64,000 nucleotides of DNA, from positions 7,501 to 71,500 of the forward strand of contig MCFG01000035.1 in the NCBI GenBank assembly GCA_002104895.1, given 5' to 3'. Source of the stretch: Anaeromyces robustus. Taxonomy: Eukaryota > Neocallimastigomycota > Neocallimastigomycetes > Neocallimastigales > Neocallimastigaceae. Below, one piece after another: positions 34,503 through 52,007 of the stretch (positions are counted from its first letter, which is position 1; every line of letters starts with the position of its first letter). A program made the position numbers and the translations under genes. The notes under the pieces were generated by a model. It saw nothing but the letters and a program-made list of their open reading frames with translations. It was not told the DNA's origin and searched no databases.

Positions 34503-35465
34503 ATATTATTATTCATAATAACTGTTAATTGCCATTCATATAAAGTAATCTTTTATTAATATCATATCTTAAATATATAAAATATATTAAGAAAGTGAAT
34601 TAATTCTTTTTTTTTTAAAAAAAAAAAAAACTAGAAAAGATAGAAAGCATTATTATATATATTAAAATAGAAGGAAAAGAGGTATTTCTTTTCTCTATTA
34701 TAATAAAAAGTTTAACAAAAAAAAACTTATATATTAATGATAATAAATAATATATAATAATGAATTTTTATTGAATTTTATTTATTATTATATATTATTT
34801 ATTATCATTAATATATAATTATTGTAAAAAAAAAGAATTGATATACATTAATTCATTATATTATTATTATTGTTTTTATATGAAAAAATTTTTTATTAAA
34901 ACTTGAATTTAAAATTTAATGATTTTAAAACCAAATTATAATAATTTAAATATTTCTTCAAATTATTTTTCGATTAATCATAAATATATTATTAACGTTA
35001 ATAATATTCATTTTTTTTTTTTTAAAAAAAAAATAAAAAAGAAAAATAGTTTATAATAAAAAATATTAATAAAATAATATTAAATACATAAATTTATGTT
35101 ATTTTAAAATTTTATGTTAAAAGCATGATTTAATTTTTTTTAAAAATTTTAATTTTTAAAAACGTTTGATTGGATAAAAATAATATTTTTTTTTTTTTGA
35201 ATTAAATAATTATTAAAATAAAAAATATAAAGAATTTTTTTTTTCTTTGCACATTAATAATAAATTAAAAGATATATTTATTAATAATATTATTGCTTTC
35301 ATTTTAAAATTCAATTTAAAAGCAAAACTTATTTATATTATTAATATATATATTTTTATTTCTAATAGAATTTAAATATTTATTTAATTTTTTATTATAT
35401 TACTTTAAAATAAAATAAAATAATATATATATTTTCAAATTTACAATTCATAATATATAATAAAA
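30725..35465. other. 4.7-kb gene-poor region upstream of the DBP3-like gene
   Basis: Mostly homopolymers and simple repeats, with (AAAT)n at 34447-34505, an 18-bp tandem duplication (AGTTACATCATTAGGATAT-type) at 33481-33519, a 10-bp-arm hairpin near 32093-32121 and a perfect 35-bp hairpin at 34727-34818. No gene is recognised. It is the shared upstream region of paralogue B and the helicase gene, which are divergent. Confidence 0.5.
34727..34818. repeat. Perfect 35-bp inverted repeat with 22-nt loop
   Basis: Arms 34727-34761 and 34784-34818 are exact reverse complements and consist almost only of A and T (one G/C pair). It could be a foldback mini-element, a transcript hairpin or a chance product of AT-rich slippage. 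Confidence 0.85.
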
Positions 35466-36220
35466 ATGCCAGGTATATTAAAAGCTGATAGTGTTGAAGA
35501 AACTAAAAAAAGAAAATTAGAATTAGTCGAAGACAATACTGAAAAAAGTAAAGATGAAATCAAGCAATTAAAGAAAAAACTTAAAAAAGAAAAAAAGGAA
35601 AAGAAAGAAAAAAAAGAGAAAAAACATAAAAAAGATAAAAAGGAAAAAAAAGTAAAGGATAAAAAGGAAAAGAAAGAAAAGAAAGAAAAAAAGGAAAAGA
35701 AAAATAAGAAAGAAAAAGAAATAAAACAAGAAGAAAAACAAGAAGAAAAACAAGAAACCAAAGAAATTACTTTAAATGGTCAATGGAGTTATCAAGAACA
35801 TGAAGAAATCACAAACTTATCTCAAGAAGAATTAAATCAATTCTGGCAGAAAAATAATATTGAACTTAAAGGTGATGAAATCGTTCGTCCAATATTAGAA
35901 TTTAAACATTCTAATTTCCCAGAAGATATTAAAAATGTTTTAAAGAATTTCAAAAAACCAACTCCAATTCAATCTTCTTGTTGGCCAATTGTTATGAAAA
36001 AAAGAGATTGTATTGGGTAAGTTTTTTATTATATATTTACAAAAAAAAAAAAAAAGAAAAAAAAAAATTTTTTTTATATATAATAAACTTTTATTATATA
36101 TAATCAATAATTGTAATAATATAATTATATTTATATATTTTTTTTAATATTATTAAATCAAAATAGTATTGCAAAAACTGGTTCAGGAAAAACTTTAACC
36201 TTCTTAGTTCCTGTAAGTAG

Positions 36221-36255
<35 letters not shown>

Positions 36256-38021
36256 TAAATAAAAATTTTATTGCATATTAAAAATAATGATATTTAAATA
36301 AATATAAAAGAAAAGAAAAATAAGACCATTTATATTAATTAAATTTATTAATTATATATTTATTTGATAATATTTGAATGAAAAAAAAATTATTATATAA
36401 TAATCAAAACAATAAATATACTTAAAAAAATATAGGCTTTTATTCACTTAAAATACATTAATCCAGAATTAATAAAATCCAAAAAAATTTCAGTTTTAGT
36501 TATTGCTCCAACTCGTGAATTAGCTATGCAAACTTATGATAATGCTAAAGAATTTGGTGAACCATTAGGTATTAGAAGTTTATGTATCTATGGTGGTGTT
36601 CAAAAGTATGAACAAAAGAATGCTCTTCGTCAAAATCCACATATTTTAATAGCTACTCCAGGTAGATTATTAGATTTAATTAATGAAGGTGCATGTGATA
36701 TTAGTAATGTTAATTTCTTAGTTTTAGATGAAGCTGATCGTATGCTTGATAATGGTTTTGAACAAGTAAGTTTTTTTTTTTTTTTTTTTTATGTAAAATA
36801 AAAATAATTATATATAAATATTAATAAATAAATTAAAAAAAAAATTAAATATTAAACGAAAAAAGATTTCCATAAAAATAAGAAAGAATGAAAAAAAAAA
36901 AAATATTAATATTTTATTAAAAATATATATATAAATATATATATAAATAAATAAATAAAAAATAGGATATAAGAAATATTATTTCAAATACCAGAAGTGA
37001 TCGTCAAACAGTTATGTTTTCTGCTACATGGCCACAATCTATTCAAAAATTAGCTCATGAATTTTTAAAAGTAATTATTATAATTATTATATAATAATTT
37101 AATAATTTCATATTTATTTATATTTATACTTATATTTATATTTATATTTATATTTATATTTTTATTGTTTCTGAATAATTATATAATATTTATTTATATT
37201 TTTGTTGTTTCTAAATAATTATATAATTTATATAATATTTTTTATTAAAAAATTATCACATTTTAATTAGAACCCAATACATATTACTATCGGTTCTGCT
37301 GAATTACATGCTAATGAAAATATTAAACAAATTGTTGAAGTTATTGATCCAAAACAAAAAGAATCACGTTTAATTGAATTATTAAAGAAATATCATAAAA
37401 CTAGAAAGAATCGTGTTTTAGTATTTGCTTTATATAAGAAAGAAGCTATTCGTCTTGAAAACTTCTTACAACGTCGTGGTTATAATGTTGCAAGTATTCA
37501 TGGTGATAAATCACAAGAACAACGTATTCAAGCTTTAAATAACTTCAAAAATGGTTCATGTCCATTACTTATTGCTACTGATGTTGCTGCTCGTGGTTTA
37601 GATATTCCAAATGTCGAATATGTTCTTAATTACACTTTCCCATTAACTATTGAAGATTATATTCACCGTATTGGTCGTACAGGCAGAGGTAAATAATAAA
37701 AAAAAAATCATATAAATAAAAATCATTAAAAATAAAAATAAAATATAAGATTATATTTTATATAAATTATATATATATTAATTTTTTTTCTTTTATAATA
37801 TTTATATAATAATAATAATAATTGTAATAATTATAAAAATTTTATTCTTATATATATATATATATTAGCTGGTTCAAGTGGTACTAGTCATACTTTATTC
37901 ACTCAATATGATAAAGCTCATGCTGGTGAATTATCAAATGTACTTCGTGATGCTCATCAAGAAGTTCCAGAAGGTAATTATATATTAATATATATTAATA
38001 AATAAATAAATAAATAACAAA

Positions 38022-38064
<43 letters not shown>

Positions 38065-38287
38065 GAAATTAATTAATAAGTTTATAAAATAAATAATATA
38101 AGATATAATGAATATTGATTTTTATTTTCTTTTCTTCTATATTTAATTAATATTTTATAATTAATAATTATTAGCTTTAAGAAACTTTGGTGGTACAGTT
38201 AAAAAGAAGGAACACAAAATTTATGGTGCTTTCTTCCGTGAAATTGATCCAAATGTTAAGAGTACTCATGTTACTTTTGATGATTAA
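35466..38287 (+). CDS. DBP3: DEAD-box ATP-dependent RNA helicase, DBP3-like
   Basis: About 555 aa in seven exons: 35466-36016, 36167-36212, 36436-36765, 36966-37070, 37271-37688, 37869-37973, 38175-38287; all joins close in phase. The first ~100 residues are a Lys/Glu tract rich in KEKK and KHKKDKK, as in yeast Dbp3, probably for nucleolar and RNA targeting. Core motifs are the Q motif ([10 protein letters not shown]), I AKTGSGKT (split by intron 1 just upstream), Ia PTRELA, GG, Ib TPGRLLD, II DEAD in [34 protein letters not shown] and [12 protein letters not shown]. By family, Dbp3 acts in 60S ribosome and pre-rRNA processing. The DBP3 call rests on the Lys-rich head and overall order; a related DDX5-like paralogue is possible. 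The start has context AAAATGCC. Confidence 0.88.
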
Positions 38288-39564
38288 ATTTAATGGTTTC
38301 TTCTTTTTTTTTTTTTATACAAAGAAATTATTTATCAGTATTTTTTTTCCAGAATAATCATAATATTTTAAAGTTTTATAATCATTTATAGAAACATTTA
38401 TTTTTAATAAATTATTAAATTTCAGTATAATTATAAAATAATAATAATAATAAAAGATAGTTTTCATATTATAGAAAAAATTTACAGGAAAAAAAAGAAG
38501 TTTCTTTTTTTAAATTGTTATGTTCAAATAATATGACATAGAGATCTAATTTATACCTATTTTTTATACAACTATAATATTTATCTTAAATTATATACAT
38601 ATTATGTTTAAATGAATTTATTAATATAAAATAACATGTACTAATAATCATTTAAAATTAATTCTTTTTTATTAAATAAAAAATAAATAAATATTATAAT
38701 ATAAAAGTATATAAACTAATTGAACTAATGTTTATTTTTTATTAATCAGAATAATTAATTTATATATATATTATATACAATAAAAATATAAATATAAATA
38801 ATTGAAAATAAAAATTGTATTAATTAATTAATTAATTAATTAATTAATTAAATGTTAAAATAAAATAATGGGTAAAGATAATAATAATAAAAAAAATAGT
38901 TTAGTTACAATGAATTTAATAATTTTTAATTAATTTAAGTAGTACAAAAATAATTCTTTTTTTTTATTTTTTTTATTTTTTTTATTTTTTTTATTTTTTT
39001 TATTAATATTAATATAATTTTTTTTTTTATTTTTTATTTTTTTATTTTTTAAATATCTATTTCTATTTCTTTTATGAATTTTTTATAAAGACTAAAAAGA
39101 TATGAATAATAATAATATTGAATAAATACTAAATTGAATTTTTTAATACTTATTATTATTATTATTATTATTATAATTTTTCAATATTATTATTATATTT
39201 CAATTTTTTTTTATCATAAAATACTTTTATGATAAATTTCTAATTTTTTTTTTTTTTTTTTTTTTATTAATATTAATATAGCTTTTTTTTTTTATTATTT
39301 ATTTATTTTTTTGTTGTTGTTGTTGATCTACTAATTGTTTTGTATCTAATTTAAAGATCTATTTTTATTTTATTTTATTTATTATTATTATTATTAATTA
39401 TTATCTTTTATTGTTTTTTATTTTATATATTTTTTTTTATTATTTTTAATTTAATTTTATCATTTGATATTATTTATCATTATTTGCTTTTTATTTTTAT
39501 TTATATATATATATATATCTATTAATTTTGAATCATTTTATTATTATAATTGTAAATTATTCTA
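38288..39564. other. Tail-to-tail intergenic region
   Basis: Between the 3' ends of the helicase and Miro genes. It has T-rich runs such as (TTTTTTATTTTTTT)n near 38955-39050 and an (AATT)n tract at 38820-38850. Nothing else is recognised. Confidence 0.5.
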
Positions 39565-43952
<4,388 letters not shown>

Positions 43953-45876
43953 TTTTATTATTATATTTGTTATAAATTGAAATTTTTACAATGTCAATAT
44001 TTAAATATATAACAAATATTATTCTATAATTTCACTTTTTAAGTCTATTTTTTTTTTTTATTGAAAGATTCAATTTAATTTTATTTAATTTAATATATAA
44101 AAAAAAAATAATAATTGTTAATTAAAAATAAATAATATATATATTTTTGATTTCAATATAATAATAATTATACATTTAAAACTGTAATATAAGAATACTA
44201 TATTCTTTTTTTATTTATACATATATTTAAATAATAGAAAAATAAAAATATTACAAATTAAATTAAAATTATACAACAATATGAAAAGGAAAAAAAATAT
44301 AAAAAAAATAATAAAAGTATTTAAATATTGAAAAAAAAAATAATTTTAAAATTTTTACCTTTTTTTTTACTGATTAATTATATTATATTATCTAAATTAA
44401 AAATAAAAAATAAAAAACTTTTGAATTTGGTAGTAAAATTTATTTTAATTTATATTTATTAAATTAATAATAATTAAAATAATTAAAAAAAATTTTTTTT
44501 TTTTTTATGGATTATAAAATTACAGATAAGAATTTTTTTTTTATGTTATAATCTTTATTGTTAATATTTATTATATTTATTATTCATATAAATTAGATAT
44601 AATGATTTATAGTGATTTATAACTAAAATTATTTGTTATAAAATATATATTATATAGTATTAATGTTACCAATTATAAATTTATTATAAGCTATGTACTA
44701 TTATATTAATCTTTTATATACTATATTATAATATTATAATTAAATATTTTAAAATTTTATATCGTTACATTTATAATATTAAATTATAAAATATAAATAT
44801 TAACAATAAAGATTATAAGAGAAAATATATTTAATTAAATAATAGATTTGAAATATAAACTATTCTACATTTCTATTTAAAATAGTTTCTTTATAATATT
44901 TTAATAATATTAGTATTATATATATATATTAGTATGAATAATATAATAGTAATAACAATAATAAATTATATAATTGTAAAAAGAAACCTCATTAATTATA
45001 ATTGCATATTAATATAATTCTAGTTTTGATTTGTAATACAAATAAGATATCAAATTTTAAATAGTAGAATTTTATAAATTATATAATTTTAAACAATTTT
45101 TATTGTTTCTATGTAAATTGTATAATTTATAGTTTGTTATTTTTTTTTTAATATTTCTATGTAAATTTTATAATTTATAGTTTTTTATTTTTAACCGACC
45201 ATAAGTTTATTAATATGATATAATTCACATACTAAGTCATAAGTCATATTAATATGACTTAGTATATTTTTTATAATTATTAATTATTGATAATTAATTT
45301 TGACTTTTAATTTAATGATAATTAAAGTTCTTTAATTGTAAATGCAATTTTTTTATAAGTGAAAATTTTATTTCCATAAATTACTATATATTACAATATA
45401 ATTTAATATATATAACTATAAATTAAATTATATAAATTTTAAAAAATAAAATTTTAACATTATTCATAATTTTTAGTTTTGAATTTCAAAGATAAAAAGT
45501 AAAGTAAAATATATATATATGAATTTTATACTTTAATATTAATAAAAAATTTGATTTTTCTATATAAATATTATAAATACTACAAATATTTATTATAAAT
45601 TATTAGTTATGTATATTTACATGTATTATGTATCATTATACATTCATTGTGTAATGGTACACTAATATCTAATATCAAAATAATACACAAATATCAAAAT
45701 AAATATTAATAAATTGTACTAAATTATTAAAAACTTGTACAAAATAAATTATTTAATCCTTATGAATATTTTAGGTAAAAATTTCTTTGAAAAAAAAAAA
45801 TCAAGATGCTTAAATATTATTCTCTTTTAATTTTTTATACCATAAAGTGAAGTAATAATTTAAAAATAAACCAAAA
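43953..45876. other. AT-rich region upstream of Miro
   Basis: No gene is seen. A hairpin with perfect 13-bp arms lies at 45229-45265 (ATACTAAGTCATA and its complement, 11-nt loop). The rest is AT-rich unique DNA and homopolymers. Confidence 0.5.
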
Positions 45877-45948
45877 TGGAGAGTGAGTGATTCGAACACC
45901 CAACCTTCCGCTCTGGAGGCGGACGCGCTACCGTTGCGCCAACCCTCC
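45877..45948 (-). tRNA. tRNA-Trp(CCA)
   Basis: 72 nt with acceptor stem GGAGGGT/ACTCTCC, discriminator A, D-arm stem GCGC/GCGC, anticodon stem TCCGC/GCGGA with loop CTCCAGA (anticodon CCA), T-arm GGGTG-TTCGAAT-CACTC. There is no intron. Repeats of the LTR2 family lie immediately upstream (higher coordinates). Confidence 0.96.
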
Positions 45949-45954
45949 CTTTCA

Positions 45955-46841
45955 TTTTTCAAAATTGAAATATTTCTTTAAATATTCATCTTTTCCCAAT
46001 CCAAAATTTTGATGCCTTGACATTTAAACCTCTTATTCTTAACAAATTAATATTAAATGAAACTTCTTTATAATGTTTATTAACATCTTAAAATATAATA
46101 TTCTTGTTAATATCCTTATAATAAATAATTAAATAATTATTAATATTTTTATTATTTATTTCTTAGAAATAAAAAATACTTTAATATAATTATAAAAATT
46201 TATAATATATATTTTATAATAATAAATATTTAAATAATTTTTTTTTTATATATTTAAATAGTAACTTTTTTACGTTCTTTTCCTTTTTTTCTTAATTCTT
46301 TCTCTCCAACTTAAAACCCTAGAGAAATACACAAATAAAAATGTTATGTATTTTATTTAAATAAAATAAAAATAAATAAAATAATAAAAATTAATTATAA
46401 AATAAATAAATTATTTATAAAATGTATAGTACCAGAAGTCAAATGTATTTCTGTACAAAAGTATAATATTTATTTTAATTTTATTTAAAACATTAAAAAT
46501 ATCTAATAATTAGAATAGAAAGTATATTAATAAATAACAATAATAATAATAATTAATATTAAAAATTTAAAACATAATATTTTAGAATAGTGAATTATTA
46601 TTAAAATAGTTAAGATTAAATAATAATAAATTCATGTAATATAAAAGGAGAATAATTTTCTTTCTTTTATAAAAACGATCAGTAATTTTGTATTTAAAAA
46701 TGTGGATAATAAATAATAAAGAAAATTTAAAAACGACAAAGATTATTTTATTTTTAATATTTATTGAATCTGAAATAATTATTTAATATTAAGTTATAAA
46801 GCTTATTGTTTATATAAGTTTTATATACTGTTTCTTCATCA
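45955..46841 (-). mobile_element. LTR2-family repeat upstream of tRNA-Trp
   Basis: In minus orientation it begins TGATGAAGAAACAG (46841 downward). It follows the LTR2 copy at 24325-25543 landmark by landmark, including GATCGTTTTTATAAAAGAAA, TACAGAAATACATTT, a TTTTAAGTTGGAGAGAAAG block and GAAGTTTCATTTAATATTAA. It ends a few bp before the tRNA. It is clearly older than the 24-kb copy. Confidence 0.65.
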
Positions 46842-46845
46842 TACG

Positions 46846-48470
46846 CGGTAAGGTATTCCCTTAAATATTCTATATTTCTTAACCCATAATTTTAAACCTT
46901 TTATTCTTAACGAATTAATATTAAATGAAACTTCTTAATAATTTTTAATAATATCTTAAAATATAATACTATTAATATCTTTGCTAAAAATTATTCTAAT
47001 ATTATAAATTTTGTTTTATAATGATTTGTTGTTTATTAATAGTTTTATTTAATAATTAAATTAAGATTATTATTTAAAAGTAGGAATAATTATGATTAAA
47101 GATTAATAAATATTAATAATGTTAATATGTTAATATATTAATAATCTTAAAAAAATATTATAAGAAATAAAAAAAAATTAATTCTTATTTACACATATCT
47201 GAATAATATTAATTATTTATACAATATATATAAAAATACATGTAATTCAATTATAAAACTACTAAAATTATATTAAAAAAATATAAAATATTATAGAAAC
47301 TAAAAAATTTATATAATACTAATTGTTATTTTAATACTTAGATTATTAGATATTATTAATATGATTATGATAAATATTAATAACCTTAGTTAAATAATAT
47401 ATAATAATAATAATATAATTAGATATTAGATAATCTTTGATTTTAAGTAATAATTAATTTATACATTTTAACTCAAATATATATTTAGAAAATTAATTAC
47501 AAAAGAGTTAATTTGCATAATTGATAAATCGATTTATAATTATTATTTAATAATGTAGATTTGATTATATAATTAGTATTTAATATTAATTAATACTTTT
47601 TAATTTGTAAAGATATATTTTCTGTATCTATAGATTTGAATAAATAAACTAATTTATTAATTAAATGATCTTAAGTAGAGCTTTCTAATGAGCATAAATA
47701 TAATTGGAGTAAAATGAAGGTAAATCTTCATTATTTGAGGAATTATTGTTATTTTTTTTTCATTTTATTTTTATTAATTTATTAAAGGTAGAGTAAGTTG
47801 ATATTTTATTTTAATTGTCCAAACCTTTTAATTTTATTTTATAATTTAAATATTCTCTAATAATTATTTTAATATTAAGTTATATACTGTTCCTGTACCA
47901 AAATTGATACAATATTCATTATTTCCTAACCCATGATTTTAAATGTCATCAATATTAGTGGTTTAAAATTTGAAATTCACTAATAGATAAGTTAAAATAA
48001 AATTTTGTTATTGACAAAATCACTTAAACTCGATTTTTAATAAAATAAATAATTATTATACCAATTCAATAAATATCTTTTGTTTAACTCTCTTTTATTT
48101 GTTATTTTTATTTTTAAACACAAAATTATTGATCGTTTTTATAAAAGAATAAAAATTATTCTCATTTTATATTACATGAATTCACTATTATAATGTTTAA
48201 ATTTTTTTAATTATTATTCATTTAATTAATCTAATTATTATTATTTATTTTTTATAATACAACTATTTTAAATATTATAATTTAAAATTTATTTTATAAT
48301 TAATTTTTATTATTTTATTTTTTTTATTTTATTTAAATAATATACAGAATATTTTTCTGTATTTGACTAAATATAATAGAAAAATATATATAAAAAATTA
48401 TTTAATAAAGAAATCATTATAAGAATATTTATTATTAAATATTAATAAAATTTCATTCAAAAATAAATTA
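46846..48470 (-). repeat. Stacked and rearranged LTR2-like repeats
   Basis: A second minus-orientation LTR2-like end (GGGAATACC, 46851-46859) is separated from the downstream copy by CGTA (46842-46845). Its 5' end may lie near 47896, where another LTR2-like end (GAATATTGTATCA on the minus strand) begins. 47745-47860 and 47960-48050 are pieces of the third dispersed family, and 48060-48365 is a plus-orientation LTR2 fragment. Confidence 0.55.
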
Positions 48471-48474
48471 TAAT

Positions 48475-49413
48475 TAACATCAGAATTATTATTGGGGTTT
48501 TTGTAATTATTTTTATAATTTGAATGATTGTTGGAATTTATTTTCTATGTATTTTTATTATTGTTGAATAGTCGAATTTATTTTTTTGCACTAAAAGAAT
48601 TTTCAAATAAGATACAAATAGTAATAATACCTTCTAAAGTAGTTGGAAATATTTCTACTTCTTGATATTTTGGATCCAACCCATTAAAAAATATTAATGC
48701 TAAAGGTTCTTCGCAATTAAATAAACTAATATAATTCCTAAATTCATCTATATAGTCATTTATTTTTTAATTTTTGCTAATTTAGAGCTAGTAACATTGG
48801 AAAAAGTAGCTTTTAAACCAGTTAATAATTCATACATAGATCCTGGTTTAATATTACCTCTATACTTGGTCAAATACCAATTTCTTGCTAAATCTCTTAA
48901 ACGAGATTTAACAAAATTAATTTTTATTTCTTCTGGTAGATATTTATTTGGTGTAGTTCTAAAAGTATCTTCACAAAGTTGGAAAAGCAGTTCAGTTTCT
49001 GAAGTTTTTCCTGAGAAAAATCCTGGTTCAGGGACTTGATTTAAAGGAGCAAAAAAATTATTTTTCATAATTACATCTCTATCTAAAACAAAATTACTGT
49101 TGATAAAACTATCTTCTGAATTTTGATTATCGAGTAGCGGTCTTGGATTATCAAATTTTTTATAACCCTGTGGCGTTGTATTTTCAGAATTTAATTTTTG
49201 ATTAATATCTTCAATGGCGGTGTAAATATTATTTAATTTAGTTTCTAATTGTTCGTAGTACTGACTAAAACCATTATTAGAAACAAAGTTTGTTTTTACC
49301 CCATCAATAATTTCAGCAGCAGTTATGGTAGCATCTGGTTTTATTGGTTCTTCTTCTTCAGCTATAGGAACTTTAGGATTAGGTGTGGTAACTCTAAAAG
49401 AATTTTCAAACAT
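48475..49413 (-). pseudogene. Broken retrotransposon gag gene
   Basis: A 217-aa frame (48760-49413) begins MFENSFRVTTPNPK and contains a retrotransposon gag-type segment: FFSGKTSETELLFQLCEDTF, then NFVKSRLRDLARNWYL. A frameshift near 48762 moves the homologous reading (DYIDEFRNYISLFN to GLDPKYQEVEIFP) into another frame that stops at 48578. A further Asn-rich stretch resembling a gag linker follows in another frame to about 48480. No protease or polymerase follows. It is unlike the gag of the chromovirus at 59 kb and may be the coding remnant of one of the tRNA-associated elements. Confidence 0.7.
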
Positions 49414-50787
49414 CTTAAGGTAACCAGAAAACAGCAGATAAGATTATTGTTAAGTTGATGTGGTTTGGTTTAAGTAATGGTTAGGTCAAGATGTTTAATT
49501 AATAACAAAATAACTAATTAAACAATATATATTATAAGCATTTTTTATTTCACAAGAATTTAAACAAATAATTAAATACTTACTAAAATTAAGTTTTATT
49601 AATTAATTAATAAAATTAAAGTAAGTAATTAGGTAATTATTTTATTAAGTTATTAAGTTAATAAGTTAATAATCTTACAAGAATTATAAGAATTTGTAAA
49701 TTCAATTCCTATTTATACTTTTTCTAAAACTATTAATTACTATTATATTTAATTATTACAATTTAATGTTAATATATTTATACATGTATAAAATTAAATA
49801 AAATATATGAATAAAATAATATTGATAAAAATCTAATAATAAAAATTATTATATAATTTTTAATAATTTATAAAATAAAGAATTATAATCTAAGATTTTA
49901 GATTTATAACTATTCTAACTATTTGATTATTTAATTATTTAATTATTTAGTATACTATGTAATTATTTATCTATATATTAATTATTTTTATCTTTTGATT
50001 TTTATAATATTTTCTGTATAATTAATTATAGATAAAATGGGATATTTTAATATTTAAGATCTTAAAAGTAATTTTAAATCTTTAAAAATTTTTAGAATTC
50101 TAAGAAATTCTTTAAACCAATGATTACTTTATAAATTATAATAATACAAAATTTACAGAAATAAGCCATAATAACATTTTTAAATATTATTTAAAATAAT
50201 TATAATAGTTTTAAATAAATTATTATAATTAGTTAATTATTATAATTATTGAAATAAATAATTATTATATTATTCTAAAGATTTTATCAATATAAATTAT
50301 ATTTTTTTTATTTAGGGGCTCTTCTAAATAATTAAATTATATTTTATATATTTAAATTTCCTTATAATTTAATACTTCGCGAACTAGTAGTCCAAATAAG
50401 CTGAAAATTCATATATATTGTTGTTCTCAAGTAGTGCTTCTCAATGAGCATAAAATCAACGAAAAATCTCAATTATTGGGCGATTATCGTTATTTTTCTT
50501 CAGATTATTTTTACTAATTAATTAAGGGTTAAATTAAATTAAATTTTATTTATTTAAATTATCCAAACCCTTTACTTTAATAATTTAAAAATTTAAATAC
50601 TTTCTAATATTTATATATTTTATTGAAAATCGAATTTTAAGTAATTTAGTCAATAACGAAATTTAATTTCAATTGATCTATTAGTGAATTTCAGTTTTAA
50701 ATCCCGTAATATTCACGACGAAAAAAAAACACATAAAATACCCAAAATATAATTATATAATTACTAAAAAAATTTAAAATAAGTAAA
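49414..50787. other. Spacer with dispersed-repeat fragment before tRNA-Ser(TGA)
   Basis: 49414-50369 is AT-rich and unrecognised. 50410-50715 belongs to the third dispersed family (compare 23460-23740: TTTTTCTTCAGATTATTTTT, then AGTCAATAACGAAATTTAAT). The repeat ends about 70 bp before the tRNA. Confidence 0.5.
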
Positions 50788-50869
50788 GACAGTTTGTCCG
50801 AGTGGTTAAGGAGTTAGACTTGAAATCTAATAGGCTCTGCCTGCGCAGGTTCAAATCCTGCAGCTGTCG
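50788..50869 (+). tRNA. tRNA-Ser(TGA)
   Basis: 82 nt with acceptor stem GACAGTT/AGCTGTC, discriminator G, A-box TGTCCGAGTGG, anticodon stem TTAGA/TCTAA with loop CTTGAAA (anticodon TGA), long variable arm and B-box GGTTCAAATCC. No intron. Confidence 0.97.
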
Positions 50870-52007
50870 TTACTTTTGTCTTTTTTGACTTTTTTTTACT
50901 ATTATTATTTTTTTTCTTCAGTTAAAATATTTTTTTTTTAAATATTAATGAATTATTTTTACTTTTAAAAGTATTTTTTAAAAAAATAAAAATTTAATAT
51001 ATATCAAAAATGTAGTACTATCATTACCAAAAAGCTCATTTGTTAAAGAAGATTAGCTAATAATAAGACATTTTATGATGTTTAAATAATTTTATTCTAT
51101 TTTTTTTATTATTAACAATTATAACATATATAAATGTATATATACGACTCCTATTCTTGAATTTTTACAACTATTCAAAATTTAGATTATTTATTAACTT
51201 CAAACTTTCTTTCGTGAAGTTTAAAGCCGATAGTTTTTTCAAAAATGTTATAGAAAATATAAATTTTAAATTAATTTTTAATTAATATAATACATTTATA
51301 TTATAAATAAAAATTTTCTATTAATTTTATATATTTGATAGTATAATATATTTTTATTATAAAATTCCTTCTGGTTAGTTTTAAAAATAATATTGTTAAG
51401 GCGTATCCTTAATATACATAAGGCTTCTTGTTTGAGCCAAGCACAGTAATTTTTCATTGTGGGAAGATAGTTGATTCAGGTTAGAGGCGTAGCTATTCAT
51501 GTCTTATAAAATAATATTAGTATATTATTTTATTGAGTATAACTAAATCCTACTAATTTGGTGTAAAGTTCTCTATTATTAGTAATTATAAATTTTATTA
51601 ATATTTTATTATTTAATTTTAATAATAAACATTATAAAGAAGTTTCATTTGATATCAATTTATAAAGAATAAAAGGTTTAAAATTATTGATTAGGAAATA
51701 ATAAATATTTAAGGGAATATTATATCACAGGTCACTAAGTAAAGACAGTTTATTCGAGTGATTAAGTTAGACTTGGGTTTGATATTAAAATTATAAATTA
51801 TATTATTATTAATTTATTAATATTATTAATAAAAAAATTATTATTAATAATATATAATAATATAATTTTATATTTAATATTTGTAATATTAGTTTTAAAA
51901 TATAGGAAAGTTCTAAGAATATAAAATCAAATAATTTATTAACGGGTTAGAATCATTTCACGTAGTTCTAACAAAAATAATATTATTTATTTGTTTTGAA
52001 AAATATA
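50870..52007. other. Spacer with a GC-richer island, LTR2 end and tRNA relic
   Basis: 51405-51515 has noticeably higher GC and complexity and is not recognised. 51600-51728 matches the 3' end of the LTR2 family (GAAGTTTCATTTGATATCAA, then TTTAAGGGAATATTATATCA). The tRNA relic at 51744 follows 15 bp later. Confidence 0.5.
51744..51775 (+). pseudogene. tRNA-Ser(TGA) 5' fragment
   Basis: Matches the first ~40 positions of the intact gene at 50788: GACAGTTT then a diverged D-arm (TATTCGAGTGATTAAG), then TTAGACTTG. An internal deletion is present, and everything after the anticodon arm is missing, so it cannot fold as a tRNA. It also sits just behind an LTR2 end. Confidence 0.75.

Noticed and set aside
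48797-49458. Two plus-strand open frames opposite the gag relic
   Set aside because: Shadows of the minus-strand gag sequence, which has recognisable gag residues.
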